Below, piece after piece: positions 7,021 to 14,950 of a DNA stretch of 64,000 nt. The translations under genes and the position numbers were made by a program. Within the stretch, counting starts at the first letter, position 1, and every line of letters starts with the position of its first letter. The notes beneath the pieces were generated by a model that was not told the DNA's origin, made no database searches, and was given only the letters and a program-made list of their open reading frames with translations. This stretch comes from Clostridia bacterium (GTDB lineage Bacteria; Bacillota; Clostridia; Christensenellales; SZUA-584), in the NCBI GenBank assembly GCA_003249555.1, contig QKIQ01000044.1, positions 1-64,000 of the forward strand, read 5' to 3'.

Positions 7021-9318
7021 ATGAATAAGAGATCAGTATTCGAGTTGAATGATGTGAAATTGGATAACAATACCCTTTTGCTGCATGAGTCGCTTTTTCA
7101 TAATGCGAATGGGTATATTGGGGTGCGTTCAGCATTCGAAGAAGGATACCCGGACGCGTATAAAACGATACGCGGTCAATACATCAACGGGTTCTATGAT
7201 TTCAAGGAAGCAAAGCAGGCAGAGAACTTGTATGGGCTGGTTCAGGAAAAGCAGACAATGCTGAATGTAGCAGATACACAGTCTATCAACATATACTTTG
7301 ACGAAGAGCCGTTCAGTATGTTTACAGGTAAGGTTCTTCAGAGCCGGCGTTGGGTAGATGTGGAGCAAGGCGTGACCGGCCGGTATGTAGCTTGGTGTTC
7401 TCCGCTCGGAAAAGAGCTGGAGATTACGATTATCCGTATGGCCTCCTTTCATCAATTATCCCTTTTCACCATTGAATACCAGATCAAGTCTGGCAATTTC
7501 TCGGGCGATATCATGATCGAATCACAGCATAGCGGTAACGTGAGCAATTTTTTCGATCCGAGCGATCCCCGTACGGCCGATGAAGATGAGCAGTACCTGA
7601 CTCCGATGTCCTGCAACATTCAGTACGGCACATCATATATCACTTCAATTACATCAAAATCGAATCTGGAGGTGTGCAGCTGCGTTAAGAATTTTTTGTC
7701 GGGTGAAACGGAGCGCCAGTTTATCATTGGTGATAATGCAGCGCGGTGCCAAATGGTGACCTCGACCCAGAAGGGGGGAACTGTTAAGCTGATTAAATAT
7801 TCGGTATTTGCGGATTCGTTGCGCGTGGAAGATTGCAAAGCCTATGCCGCGGCCGAGATGAAAAAAGCGTTATCCATATCGATGCAAGAGCTCTATCAGT
7901 ATCAGGAGGATTATTTGGCTGAATACTGGAAGAACTGCGATGTAGAGATACAGGGAGATGATGCATTGGACATTGCGCTCAAGTATAGCCTTTTTCAGCT
8001 AATGCAGACGGCCAGCAAAGACGAATACGGGAACATTGCTGCCAAAGGGCTTAGCGGTGAAGGATATGAAGGACAGTATTTTTGGGATTCCGAAATGTAT
8101 GTCCAGCCATTCTTTACAGTGACCAACCCGCAAATATCAAGAAATCTGATTTCAAATCGCTATGAGGCGCTGGAAATGGCAAAACTCAACGCGAGGATTT
8201 TAGGGCATGAAAAAGGTGCGCTGTATCCATGGCGGACGATCATGGGAAAGGAATGCTCCGGATATTTCCCAGCCGGATCGGCGCAGTACCATATCAATGG
8301 GGATATAGCTTATTCCGTCATTGCATATTATCTGGCGACGGATGATGAAGCTTTTATGCATGAACAAGGTACGGAGATCATTTTTGAAACAGCCAGATTA
8401 TGGATGGATGTTGGGATATTCAAATGTGATGGATTTCACATCAACGCTGTGACAGGCCCGGATGAATATACCTGTTTGGTCAACAACAATTATTATACGA
8501 ACGTACTGGCTCAGTACCATTTGCGCTGGGCGGTAAAACTGTATGAACGCTTTGTTAAAATGGCAGAATTTCGAGAAATGATCAGCAGGATTAAGCTGAT
8601 GCCCGAAGAGGTGGAAGGGTTCAGGAATGCGGCGGACAAAATGGTGCTGCCTTATGATGAAAAACTAAAGATCAACCCGCAGGACGACTCGTTCCTGCAG
8701 AAGAAAATTTGGGATATTGAGACGATCCCCAAAGAGAATTTTCCGCTGTTGCTGCACTATCATCCGCTGTATCTGTATCGTCATCAAATCTGCAAGCAGG
8801 CGGATACCGTGCTGGCTCATTTCATACTGGAAGACACCCAATCGATAGAAACGATAAGAAATTCTTTCGATTACTACGAGAAAATTACAACACACGATTC
8901 GTCGTTGTCGAAGAGTATCTTTTGTATCATGGCTTCAAAGCTGGGCATGGAAGATAAGGCTTTCGTCTATTTTGGAAACTCATTGAATCTTGATTTAATG
9001 GATCATCAGAAAAATACGAAAGATGGTCTTCATATTGCCAACATGGGCGGAAATTATTTGGCTATCGTCTATGGCTTTGGCGGATTTCGCCTAAAGGAGA
9101 GCGGCATTTTTTTCGCTCCGACGCTGCCGGCCAAATGGACGAGTTATAAGTTCCATATTCGTTATCGGAATAGCCTCATTAACGTGGAGGTTTTTAGGGA
9201 TCAATGTTCATTTTATCTGGAAGACGGTACGCCACAGGAAATCACGGTTTACGGGAAGCCATACTTGTTGGAAAACCTGCTAACTATCAAAATCGAAGGG
9301 GAAAATGGTGAAGTATAA
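7021..9318 (+). CDS. GH65 disaccharide phosphorylase, probably inverting trehalose phosphorylase
   Basis: 765 residues, full length for GH65. The pattern is N-terminal beta-sandwich, linker, and (alpha/alpha)6 barrel with WDSEMYVQPFF, YPWRTIMGKECSGYFPAG and FHINAVTGPDEYT (Glu482 is the expected general acid), then a C-terminal beta part. These enzymes split trehalose, trehalose-6-phosphate, kojibiose or maltose with phosphate, giving beta-glucose-1-phosphate. Between a trehalose synthase and beta-phosphoglucomutase the best substrate guess is trehalose or trehalose-6-phosphate; sequence alone cannot separate these from kojibiose. Starts 2 bases after the TPS/TPP stop and overlaps the next gene. 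Confidence 0.88.
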   Translation: MNKRSVFELNDVKLDNNTLLLHESLFHNANGYIGVRSAFEEGYPDAYKTIRGQYINGFYDFKEAKQAENLYGLVQEKQTMLNVADTQSINIYFDEEPFSMFTGKVLQSRRWVDVEQGVTGRYVAWCSPLGKELEITIIRMASFHQLSLFTIEYQIKSGNFSGDIMIESQHSGNVSNFFDPSDPRTADEDEQYLTPMSCNIQYGTSYITSITSKSNLEVCSCVKNFLSGETERQFIIGDNAARCQMVTSTQKGGTVKLIKYSVFADSLRVEDCKAYAAAEMKKALSISMQELYQYQEDYLAEYWKNCDVEIQGDDALDIALKYSLFQLMQTASKDEYGNIAAKGLSGEGYEGQYFWDSEMYVQPFFTVTNPQISRNLISNRYEALEMAKLNARILGHEKGALYPWRTIMGKECSGYFPAGSAQYHINGDIAYSVIAYYLATDDEAFMHEQGTEIIFETARLWMDVGIFKCDGFHINAVTGPDEYTCLVNNNYYTNVLAQYHLRWAVKLYERFVKMAEFREMISRIKLMPEEVEGFRNAADKMVLPYDEKLKINPQDDSFLQKKIWDIETIPKENFPLLLHYHPLYLYRHQICKQADTVLAHFILEDTQSIETIRNSFDYYEKITTHDSSLSKSIFCIMASKLGMEDKAFVYFGNSLNLDLMDHQKNTKDGLHIANMGGNYLAIVYGFGGFRLKESGIFFAPTLPAKWTSYKFHIRYRNSLINVEVFRDQCSFYLEDGTPQEITVYGKPYLLENLLTIKIEGENGEV

Positions 9319-9943
9319 GGGGGTTATTTTTGATCTGGATGGGGTAATATGCCATACAGACCGGTATCATTACGAGGCATGGGCGCAAATTGCTGAAGAG
9401 TTGGGTGTGCATTTTGATGAAGCGTTGGGAAACAGGCTGAGGGGCATCGGCCGGCAACAGAGCTTTGAGATTATTTTAAAAAGCAATGACAGAACCCTGT
9501 CACCTGAAGATAGAATCAGGTACACCGATAGAAAAAATGAAATCTATCGAGCTATGCTGGTTAAAATGACACCGGATGATCTGGGAAACGATGTTCGTAA
9601 AACGTTAGATGCTGTACGGGAAAGAGGCATGAAGCTCGCAATCGGATCCTCCAGTAAAAACACCAAGTTTATTCTGAAGCGCCTCGGCCTCGAAATCTTT
9701 TTTGATGCTGTATCGGATGGAAACGATATTCGGTTTCCAAAACCCGACCCAGAAGTGTTCCTGATTGCCAGCGAGCGCCTTGGCGTGTCGCCTAATGCGT
9801 GTATTGTCGTCGAGGACGCGCAGGCAGGTATTGAGGCTGCAGTGGCGGGTGGTATGGATAGCGCTGCAATCGGGGATGCGATTTACTCTCAACTGGCCAA
9901 ATATCGGTTGACAAGGCTATCTGACCTTTTACTGTATCTTTAA
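9305..9943 (+). CDS. pgmB: Beta-phosphoglucomutase (HAD family)
   Basis: 212 residues, normal length. GVIFDLDGVICHTDRYHYEAW carries the nucleophile/acid Asp pair and the cap His-Glu region typical of beta-PGM. AIGSSSKNTKFILKRLGL and KPDPEVFLIASERLGV with VVEDAQAGIEAAVAGG are HAD motifs II-IV. It turns beta-glucose-1-phosphate from the GH65 phosphorylase into glucose-6-phosphate, which feeds glycolysis or new trehalose. Its ATG lies within the last 14 bases of the phosphorylase gene, so translation is coupled. No terminator is evident after it. Confidence 0.92.
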   Translation: MVKYKGVIFDLDGVICHTDRYHYEAWAQIAEELGVHFDEALGNRLRGIGRQQSFEIILKSNDRTLSPEDRIRYTDRKNEIYRAMLVKMTPDDLGNDVRKTLDAVRERGMKLAIGSSSKNTKFILKRLGLEIFFDAVSDGNDIRFPKPDPEVFLIASERLGVSPNACIVVEDAQAGIEAAVAGGMDSAAIGDAIYSQLAKYRLTRLSDLLLYL

Positions 9944-9999
9944 CGGTTTAACGCAATACTGTTTATCGAGTGTGACTAATATAACGTTCTTTTAATATA

Positions 10000-10028
10000 T
10001 TTACAGTATTGATGGATTGCTTTACAAT
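10000..10028 (+). promoter_or_regulatory. Sigma-A promoter and leader of the sensor kinase operon
   Basis: TTTACA (10000-10005), a 17-base spacer and TACAAT (10023-10028). The leader of about 185 bases contains GGATAC/GTATCC and a tiny ATG-AGT-TAA frame just after it. I could not assign the leader to a known riboswitch. Confidence 0.6.
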
Positions 10029-10221
10029 GGATACGGACCTGACGGGGAGGATGTATCCATGAGTTAAGCACCTCAGACTTCAAGAAACAATACCAGCATA
10101 ACCGGAGAAAGGACATAACTTAGCATCTGCAAAAAGTTGTGTTGACAATGGGGGGCACTATATAAATCTTTACCATAAGGTTAAAATTTATGATTGAGAA
10201 AGTCTAATGAAGTAAAGGGGG

Positions 10222-11919
10222 GTGTGGCGTATTTATCAGATTTTCCCTTACATTATTTTTTCATCGTTTTCCTTCGCTACCCTCATCATTCTTTCGATAT
10301 TTGGAATTCAATATCGTCATCATGTCGGCGTTAAAGAGTTCATCATCGTCATGCTTGCCTCGGCATGGAGTGTATTTTGTCAGGCGTTTGAATTGATGGG
10401 AAAGCCACTGGCGGTTAAGCTGTTTTGGGCGGACATGGAATACCTTGGTATGATGATTTCGGTGGTGGCCTTTTTAATAATGGCCGTTCGATTTGCAGGA
10501 TACGACAGGTATATAACGAAGAGAAGCATTTCCATCGTTGGGCTGTCTGCTCTCATGTTCTGGGCGATTATTTTGACAGATCCATATCATGGTCTCATGC
10601 GTACTGATTTTTCGTTGAATACGTCAGCGATTCCTTATACAATAAATAAAGATTACGGAATGGTCTATCCTCTTTATCTGTTATTTACATACGGAATGAT
10701 CATGACTTCATTTGTCATCTTGATGATAGTTGCAAGAAAAAAAAATTCTCTATATCGGAAGCAAGCCGTTGTTCTTATGCTGTATATGGCTCTCATGGCG
10801 CTTCCAAACATTGGGTTCTATTTTCATCTGTTTCCCGCAAATCGATACGATTTATCACCGGCCTTTTTCGGTCCGGCATCACTGCTTATGGCATGGGGTA
10901 TCTATCGCCATAAGTTTTTAAACATAATGCCCGTTGCCCGCGATTTGCTTATAGAAACCATGGAGAGCGGCGTCATTGTTGCTGACAAAGAGAACCAGAT
11001 CATCGACATCAATCAGTCAGCGTTCCAGATGCTTGGGCCCGGGCAAACAAATTTGATCGGAAAGGATATTGCTGAACTTTCCATACTTTCAAACGATACC
11101 TGGCCCGAGGACACATCGGATTTAAGAATCTTTCCCTATCGAAAAGCTGATAAAGAATACTGCTATGAGCTCAAGGTTTACCCGGTCAGAGACAGGCAGG
11201 GCGATCAAGCAGGCCGTCTGTTTATACTAAACGATGTTACGGAGCAAAAGGCTAATACGCAAAAAATCATAGAGCAGCAAAGGACCCTGGGCATCATGCA
11301 GGAGCGGGAACGACTGGGACGTGATTTGCATGACGGATTGGGACAGATCTTTGGCTATGTCAATGCGCAGGCACAAGCAGTCAAGGAGTATCTGGCGCAA
11401 GGAAAAAATGATAAAGCAACCAAAAGTCTGAATGAACTCATTACAGCGTCAAGAGACGTCCACGGCAATATCCGAGAATATATTCTGGAGATGCGCGGGA
11501 TGACTCCGCGAAACAGAAATTTCTCGGCGGTGCTTAAACAGTATGCTTTTGAGTTCGGTGAGACAACGACGATTCCCGTTGCCATCACATTTGACGATGA
11601 ATTGCCGGATGGTTTTCCAGAGAATGAACAGGCAGTTACTCTGATGAAAATTATACAGGAAGCACTAACCAATGTCAGAAAACATGCAGGAGACTGCAAG
11701 GTGGAAATATCTTTGAAAAGAGATGGCGATGCTGCCATCATTTGTATAGAAGACACCGGCGTTGGATTTGATCCCGATGAGCAAAAAGATGGACATCATT
11801 ATGGCCTTTCAATTATGCGGGAGCGCGCTCGGGAAATGGGAGCGGATTTGCAAATTTTCTCTCAATCCAAAGGTGGCGTCAAGGTCGTGATCAGACTATC
11901 TCATGGAGGTAAATTGTAG
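10222..11919 (+). CDS. Membrane sensor histidine kinase (7TM + PAS + HisKA_3)
   Basis: 565 residues. Residues 1-235 form about seven transmembrane helices of the histidine-kinase N-terminal 7TM type, then a PAS-like domain (about 240-345, GVIVADKENQIIDINQSAF). A HisKA_3 dimer domain follows with REREELG-like ERERLGRDLHDGLGQ (phospho-His370) and a HATPase_c domain (ALTNVRKHAG, DTGVGFDP, GLSIMRERAREMG). It phosphorylates the NarL-type regulator that follows one base later. The GTG at 10222 sits almost on top of AAAGGGG, so the start is not certain. The 7TM+PAS plan is shared with the diguanylate cyclase at 43456-45021. Confidence 0.88.
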   Translation: MWRIYQIFPYIIFSSFSFATLIILSIFGIQYRHHVGVKEFIIVMLASAWSVFCQAFELMGKPLAVKLFWADMEYLGMMISVVAFLIMAVRFAGYDRYITKRSISIVGLSALMFWAIILTDPYHGLMRTDFSLNTSAIPYTINKDYGMVYPLYLLFTYGMIMTSFVILMIVARKKNSLYRKQAVVLMLYMALMALPNIGFYFHLFPANRYDLSPAFFGPASLLMAWGIYRHKFLNIMPVARDLLIETMESGVIVADKENQIIDINQSAFQMLGPGQTNLIGKDIAELSILSNDTWPEDTSDLRIFPYRKADKEYCYELKVYPVRDRQGDQAGRLFILNDVTEQKANTQKIIEQQRTLGIMQERERLGRDLHDGLGQIFGYVNAQAQAVKEYLAQGKNDKATKSLNELITASRDVHGNIREYILEMRGMTPRNRNFSAVLKQYAFEFGETTTIPVAITFDDELPDGFPENEQAVTLMKIIQEALTNVRKHAGDCKVEISLKRDGDAAIICIEDTGVGFDPDEQKDGHHYGLSIMRERAREMGADLQIFSQSKGGVKVVIRLSHGGKL

Positions 11920-11920
11920 A

Positions 11921-12574
11921 ATGAAAATCGTTATAGCGGACGATCACGCCCTCTTTGCGGACGGATTGAAAAACCTGCTTGAAACCCGAGATTATCAAAT
12001 CGTTGGCAGCGCCAGAGACGGCTTGGAGGCTTTTGAAATGGCGCGGCGCTTTCGGCCGGATATTATGTTGATAGACATATTTATGCCCAAATGTGATGGT
12101 TTGGAAGCCACATCGCTTATTGCTTCCAGCTTTCCGGAAATTAAGATCGTTATTCTCACATCTTCTGAAAATGAAAATGACGTATTCAATGCAGTAAAGG
12201 TAGGGGCATGCGGTTATTTTATTAAAAGCTTTGAAAGCGACAAATTATTTGAGGTGCTTGAGGCGCTTGAAAATGATGAGATACCGGTTTCGCCTGGATT
12301 GGCAGGGAAGATCTTAAGCGATCTGATGTCAGGCAAAATCAATGTCAACGATCAAAATGCGCTGACTGACCGGCAGCGCGAAGTGCTATCGCTCGTGGCG
12401 CAGGGTAAGTTTTATAAGGATATCGCGGAGAAGCTTGGGATCAGCGAGCGTACGGTAAAATACCATGTCAAAACTTCTATCGACAAGCTGCATCTGCAAA
12501 ACCGCAATCAGCTCATCAACTTTGCATCCCGGACAAACATGATTGAGCGGTTGTCTGACGACAAAAATAATTAG
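11921..12574 (+). CDS. NarL/LuxR-family response regulator
   Basis: 217 residues from the ATG at 11921 (GGAGG lies inside the kinase gene). The receiver domain has ADDH at 6-9, Asp52 as phosphoacceptor in MLIDIFMP, and the switch residues Thr (VILTSSE) and Lys (YFIKSF). The C-terminal HTH is LTDRQREVLSLVAQGKFYKDIAEKLGISERTVKYHVKTSIDKL, the full LuxR/GerE signature. Partner of the kinase just upstream. It is a good candidate to bind the palindromes at 14032-14047 and 14854-14869. Confidence 0.92.
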   Translation: MKIVIADDHALFADGLKNLLETRDYQIVGSARDGLEAFEMARRFRPDIMLIDIFMPKCDGLEATSLIASSFPEIKIVILTSSENENDVFNAVKVGACGYFIKSFESDKLFEVLEALENDEIPVSPGLAGKILSDLMSGKINVNDQNALTDRQREVLSLVAQGKFYKDIAEKLGISERTVKYHVKTSIDKLHLQNRNQLINFASRTNMIERLSDDKNN

Positions 12575-13328
12575 TAAGGAGGCCATAGTTATAAAAACGA
12601 ACACGAGCTTGCTCTCTAAAATTCTTTCTTTGTCGGCCATTGTCTTTGCCATTTGTTATTATGGTGTACTAATTTTGGGAAATGATTATCAGAAAAGCAT
12701 CATCTTGATTTCCAGCTTTCAGCAATTGTTTTTTGCATTAATCGCCGCTTTCGGCTGCTTTATTTCATGGTCACGAATGACGGATGTTAAAAGTTCATAT
12801 TTGTTGGGTTTTGCTTTATCCTGTTGGGCCTTGGGTCAGCTTTATTGGCTTTCATATTTGTTTGTAGGCCAGCAAGGGCTCCCTTACCCGTCAGTCGCCG
12901 ATTTTGGTTTTTTGGGCTGTTATTTGTTTATCATCTCGTCATTACAAACAAAGGGCGGTCATGTTCAAGTCAGTATCTACCCAAGAAGCAGAGCAATTAT
13001 CGCCGATAGTGTTGCTGTGGTAGCCTTAGCACTTGTTATTGTCACGATACTCTATAAAAAGAGCTTTTATTTTTCGGATGGTTACAGCATTTTCTTTGCT
13101 ATTATCATCGCATATGTTATCTATCTGCTCGGAAAAGGAACATCGCCCGACGCACATGGGGGAACAGGTGCGGGAATCCTTCTTCTGGCCTTGGCTGATT
13201 TATTGCTTATTGTTCAAACCAGATTGCAGGAAGATGCTGTGTTTTTGTACGCCGATCCGATTTATGCAGTCAGCTTTGCTTTGATTCTTCTCGGAATACA
13301 TAAAAGGAACAAGAAACATGATGAATAA
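12543..13328 (+). CDS. Polytopic membrane protein of unknown function in the sensor operon
   Basis: About 245-261 residues with seven or eight transmembrane helices. YPSVADFGFLGCYLF resembles a turn seen in seven-helix sensory modules placed before GGDEF or kinase domains, but no enzymatic domain follows. The start is unclear: the strong AAGGAGG at 12576-12582 points at 12591, which is ATA, while the nearest standard start codons are TTG 12543 (inside the regulator gene, given here) and TTG 12609. It is probably a signal receptor or accessory for the neighbouring kinase or PrsW-like protein. Confidence 0.6.
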   Translation: MSGCLTTKIISKEAIVIKTNTSLLSKILSLSAIVFAICYYGVLILGNDYQKSIILISSFQQLFFALIAAFGCFISWSRMTDVKSSYLLGFALSCWALGQLYWLSYLFVGQQGLPYPSVADFGFLGCYLFIISSLQTKGGHVQVSIYPRSRAIIADSVAVVALALVIVTILYKKSFYFSDGYSIFFAIIIAYVIYLLGKGTSPDAHGGTGAGILLLALADLLLIVQTRLQEDAVFLYADPIYAVSFALILLGIHKRNKKHDE

Positions 13329-14004
13329 CTTTGTCTTCTTTTTGGCGTCGCTGATCCCGAACATCTTACTGATATTATTCATAAGAGATCAAAAAAGCAA
13401 AAAGGTGTTGATCTTCTATGCTTGGGGTATTTGTGCTTTTTTTATATGCGCAATGCTTAACGGGTTTATCGGTGACCTTCTATGTTTGAATACAGAGACT
13501 ATGAGTGTGTCTACCGCTCCGCTCGTCGAAGAATTATTTAAAGCCCTGCCTTTATTACTCTTATTCATCATTGGAAAAGAAAGAGAATCTTCGTTTCTTT
13601 ATATAGCTATGGCCAGCGGCATTGGCTTTTCCATTCAGGAAAACTACTCTTATATCATGACTGTTATGAATAATAACGATCATATTGTTCTATACATTAT
13701 CATTCGCAGCCTGTCTGTCTGCGTCATGCATGGCTTGTCTACAGCCGTCGTAGGGTACGGCTTACAAACCGTTAGAAAAGACATGAGAAATATCTGGACC
13801 ACACTTTTCGGTTTTTTTACTATTGCTGTTACTTTCCATGCCTTGTTTAACCTGTATATTGCCTCGACGTATATGGTTATCGGCGCAGTAATCCCACTCG
13901 TTTTATATTTATGTGCGATTATCTTTTTGCATGGCAGTACAAAAGCAGTATTAAAAAGGATTTTCCGAAAAACAATGCTTTACGGAAAAAAAGGTAAACT
14001 CTGA
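13318..14004 (+). CDS. PrsW-family intramembrane metalloprotease
   Basis: 228 residues with about seven transmembrane helices. APLVEELFKALPLLLLF provides the EExxK motif. GIGFSIQENYSYI provides the second Glu motif, and VMHGLSTAVVG and TFHALFNLYI the His residues expected for the metal site. In Bacillus subtilis PrsW cuts the anti-sigma factor RsiW; the family also acts on other membrane-bound regulators. It overlaps the preceding membrane-protein gene by 11 bases, and no anti-sigma gene is adjacent. A role in processing that neighbour or the envelope proteins downstream is a guess. Confidence 0.8.
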   Translation: MMNNFVFFLASLIPNILLILFIRDQKSKKVLIFYAWGICAFFICAMLNGFIGDLLCLNTETMSVSTAPLVEELFKALPLLLLFIIGKERESSFLYIAMASGIGFSIQENYSYIMTVMNNNDHIVLYIIIRSLSVCVMHGLSTAVVGYGLQTVRKDMRNIWTTLFGFFTIAVTFHALFNLYIASTYMVIGAVIPLVLYLCAIIFLHGSTKAVLKRIFRKTMLYGKKGKL

Positions 14005-14031
14005 AAAAAATGTGGCACCTATTTGTCCGAC

Positions 14032-14076
14032 CTGTTCTTAAGGACAGTGTTTAGCTTTGTTTATTCTTGATATAAT
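14032..14076 (+). promoter_or_regulatory. Palindromic activator site plus promoter of the lipoprotein gene
   Basis: CTGTTCTTAAGGACAG (14032-14047, one base off a perfect palindrome) lies 23 bases before TATAAT (14071-14076). The -35 hexamer would be the weak TGTTTA. The centre is near -43, the classic place for an activator contacting RNA polymerase. Confidence 0.75.
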
Positions 14077-14105
14077 TTCAGAAAAGTGTCGGGGGAGGGT
14101 ACATC

Positions 14106-14771
14106 ATGGAAATCAAAAAATCAGTGCTTAGTTTGTTATCGTTTATATTCATAGTAGGTGTTATATTAACCGGTTGCCAGCAAATAGACGCTTCGGTTAA
14201 CGGCGACAATCTGTTGGGTATGGCCGAGAATGACGATGCCGAAGACACCCAAGAAAGCGATCTTACAGTTGGGAGTTCGTCTCTGCCCGATCCGCCGAAG
14301 GATATGACAACGGAGGAATCCACTAACTACAAACCTGACAAGAACAAAGACCTTGGCTGGCCAATCCCTGACGACAAACACGGAACCATCATATTTTGTC
14401 CGAACAACGACGTTACAGCTACTGGATATGCGCCTTATAATTTTGAACCATTCATTCTTATGTCCTCTGAACCGCATACTTACGTTTTCGGGGGAAATTG
14501 GTTAACGGACACGGATTACGACATAGACTATAACGACGCAGCTCGTTCCGTCCAACTGCATAATGTACCGGCCGGTACTACAATCCGGGTGACCGATGCC
14601 CCGGACGGAGACAAGACGGATGACTATACAGATATCTATGTCAAAAAGAGCGGTTGTCTAATCAAAGTAAATAGCTTTGAGGATAGTTATGAAAATGATC
14701 ATATCAAAGTCGCTTACCATGAGCATAACGGATTGGACGGGAAAATATCTTATGTTAAAGTTTGGAATTAA
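14106..14771 (+). CDS. Secreted lipoprotein of unknown function
   Basis: 221 residues. The signal sequence ends in the lipobox ILTGC (Cys about residue 22), so the protein is anchored to the outer face of the membrane. An acidic, probably flexible linker (residues 25-75, many Asp/Glu) is followed by a mostly beta-strand domain with WPIPDDKHGTIIFCPNN, FGGNWLTDTDYDIDYNDAA and VTDAPDGDKTDDYTDIYVKK. I do not recognise the domain. Its promoter carries the same palindrome as the large surface protein next to it, so the two are probably made together. Confidence 0.7.
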   Translation: MEIKKSVLSLLSFIFIVGVILTGCQQIDASVNGDNLLGMAENDDAEDTQESDLTVGSSSLPDPPKDMTTEESTNYKPDKNKDLGWPIPDDKHGTIIFCPNNDVTATGYAPYNFEPFILMSSEPHTYVFGGNWLTDTDYDIDYNDAARSVQLHNVPAGTTIRVTDAPDGDKTDDYTDIYVKKSGCLIKVNSFEDSYENDHIKVAYHEHNGLDGKISYVKVWN

Positions 14772-14853
14772 GGCTTGCTAAATGGATGCGATGTCATTTA
14801 TTAAGTGCAGGATTGATAACATAGAAATTTCAATTTACAGACTTTGTGATTGC

Positions 14854-14897
14854 CTGTCCTTAAGGACAGTACGCCACGAAGTTTTTTTATTTATAAT
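14854..14897 (+). promoter_or_regulatory. Perfect palindromic activator site plus promoter of the surface-protein gene
   Basis: CTGTCCTTAAGGACAG (14854-14869) is a perfect 16-base palindrome. TATAAT follows at 14892-14897, a gap of 22 bases against 23 at the lipoprotein promoter. No good -35 is present, as expected for a promoter that needs an activator. Confidence 0.78.
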
Positions 14898-14950
14898 ATA
14901 TTCAGAGACGTATGCGCGTTTGAACTTCGTCGGGCGGGAGGTCTTGAAGC

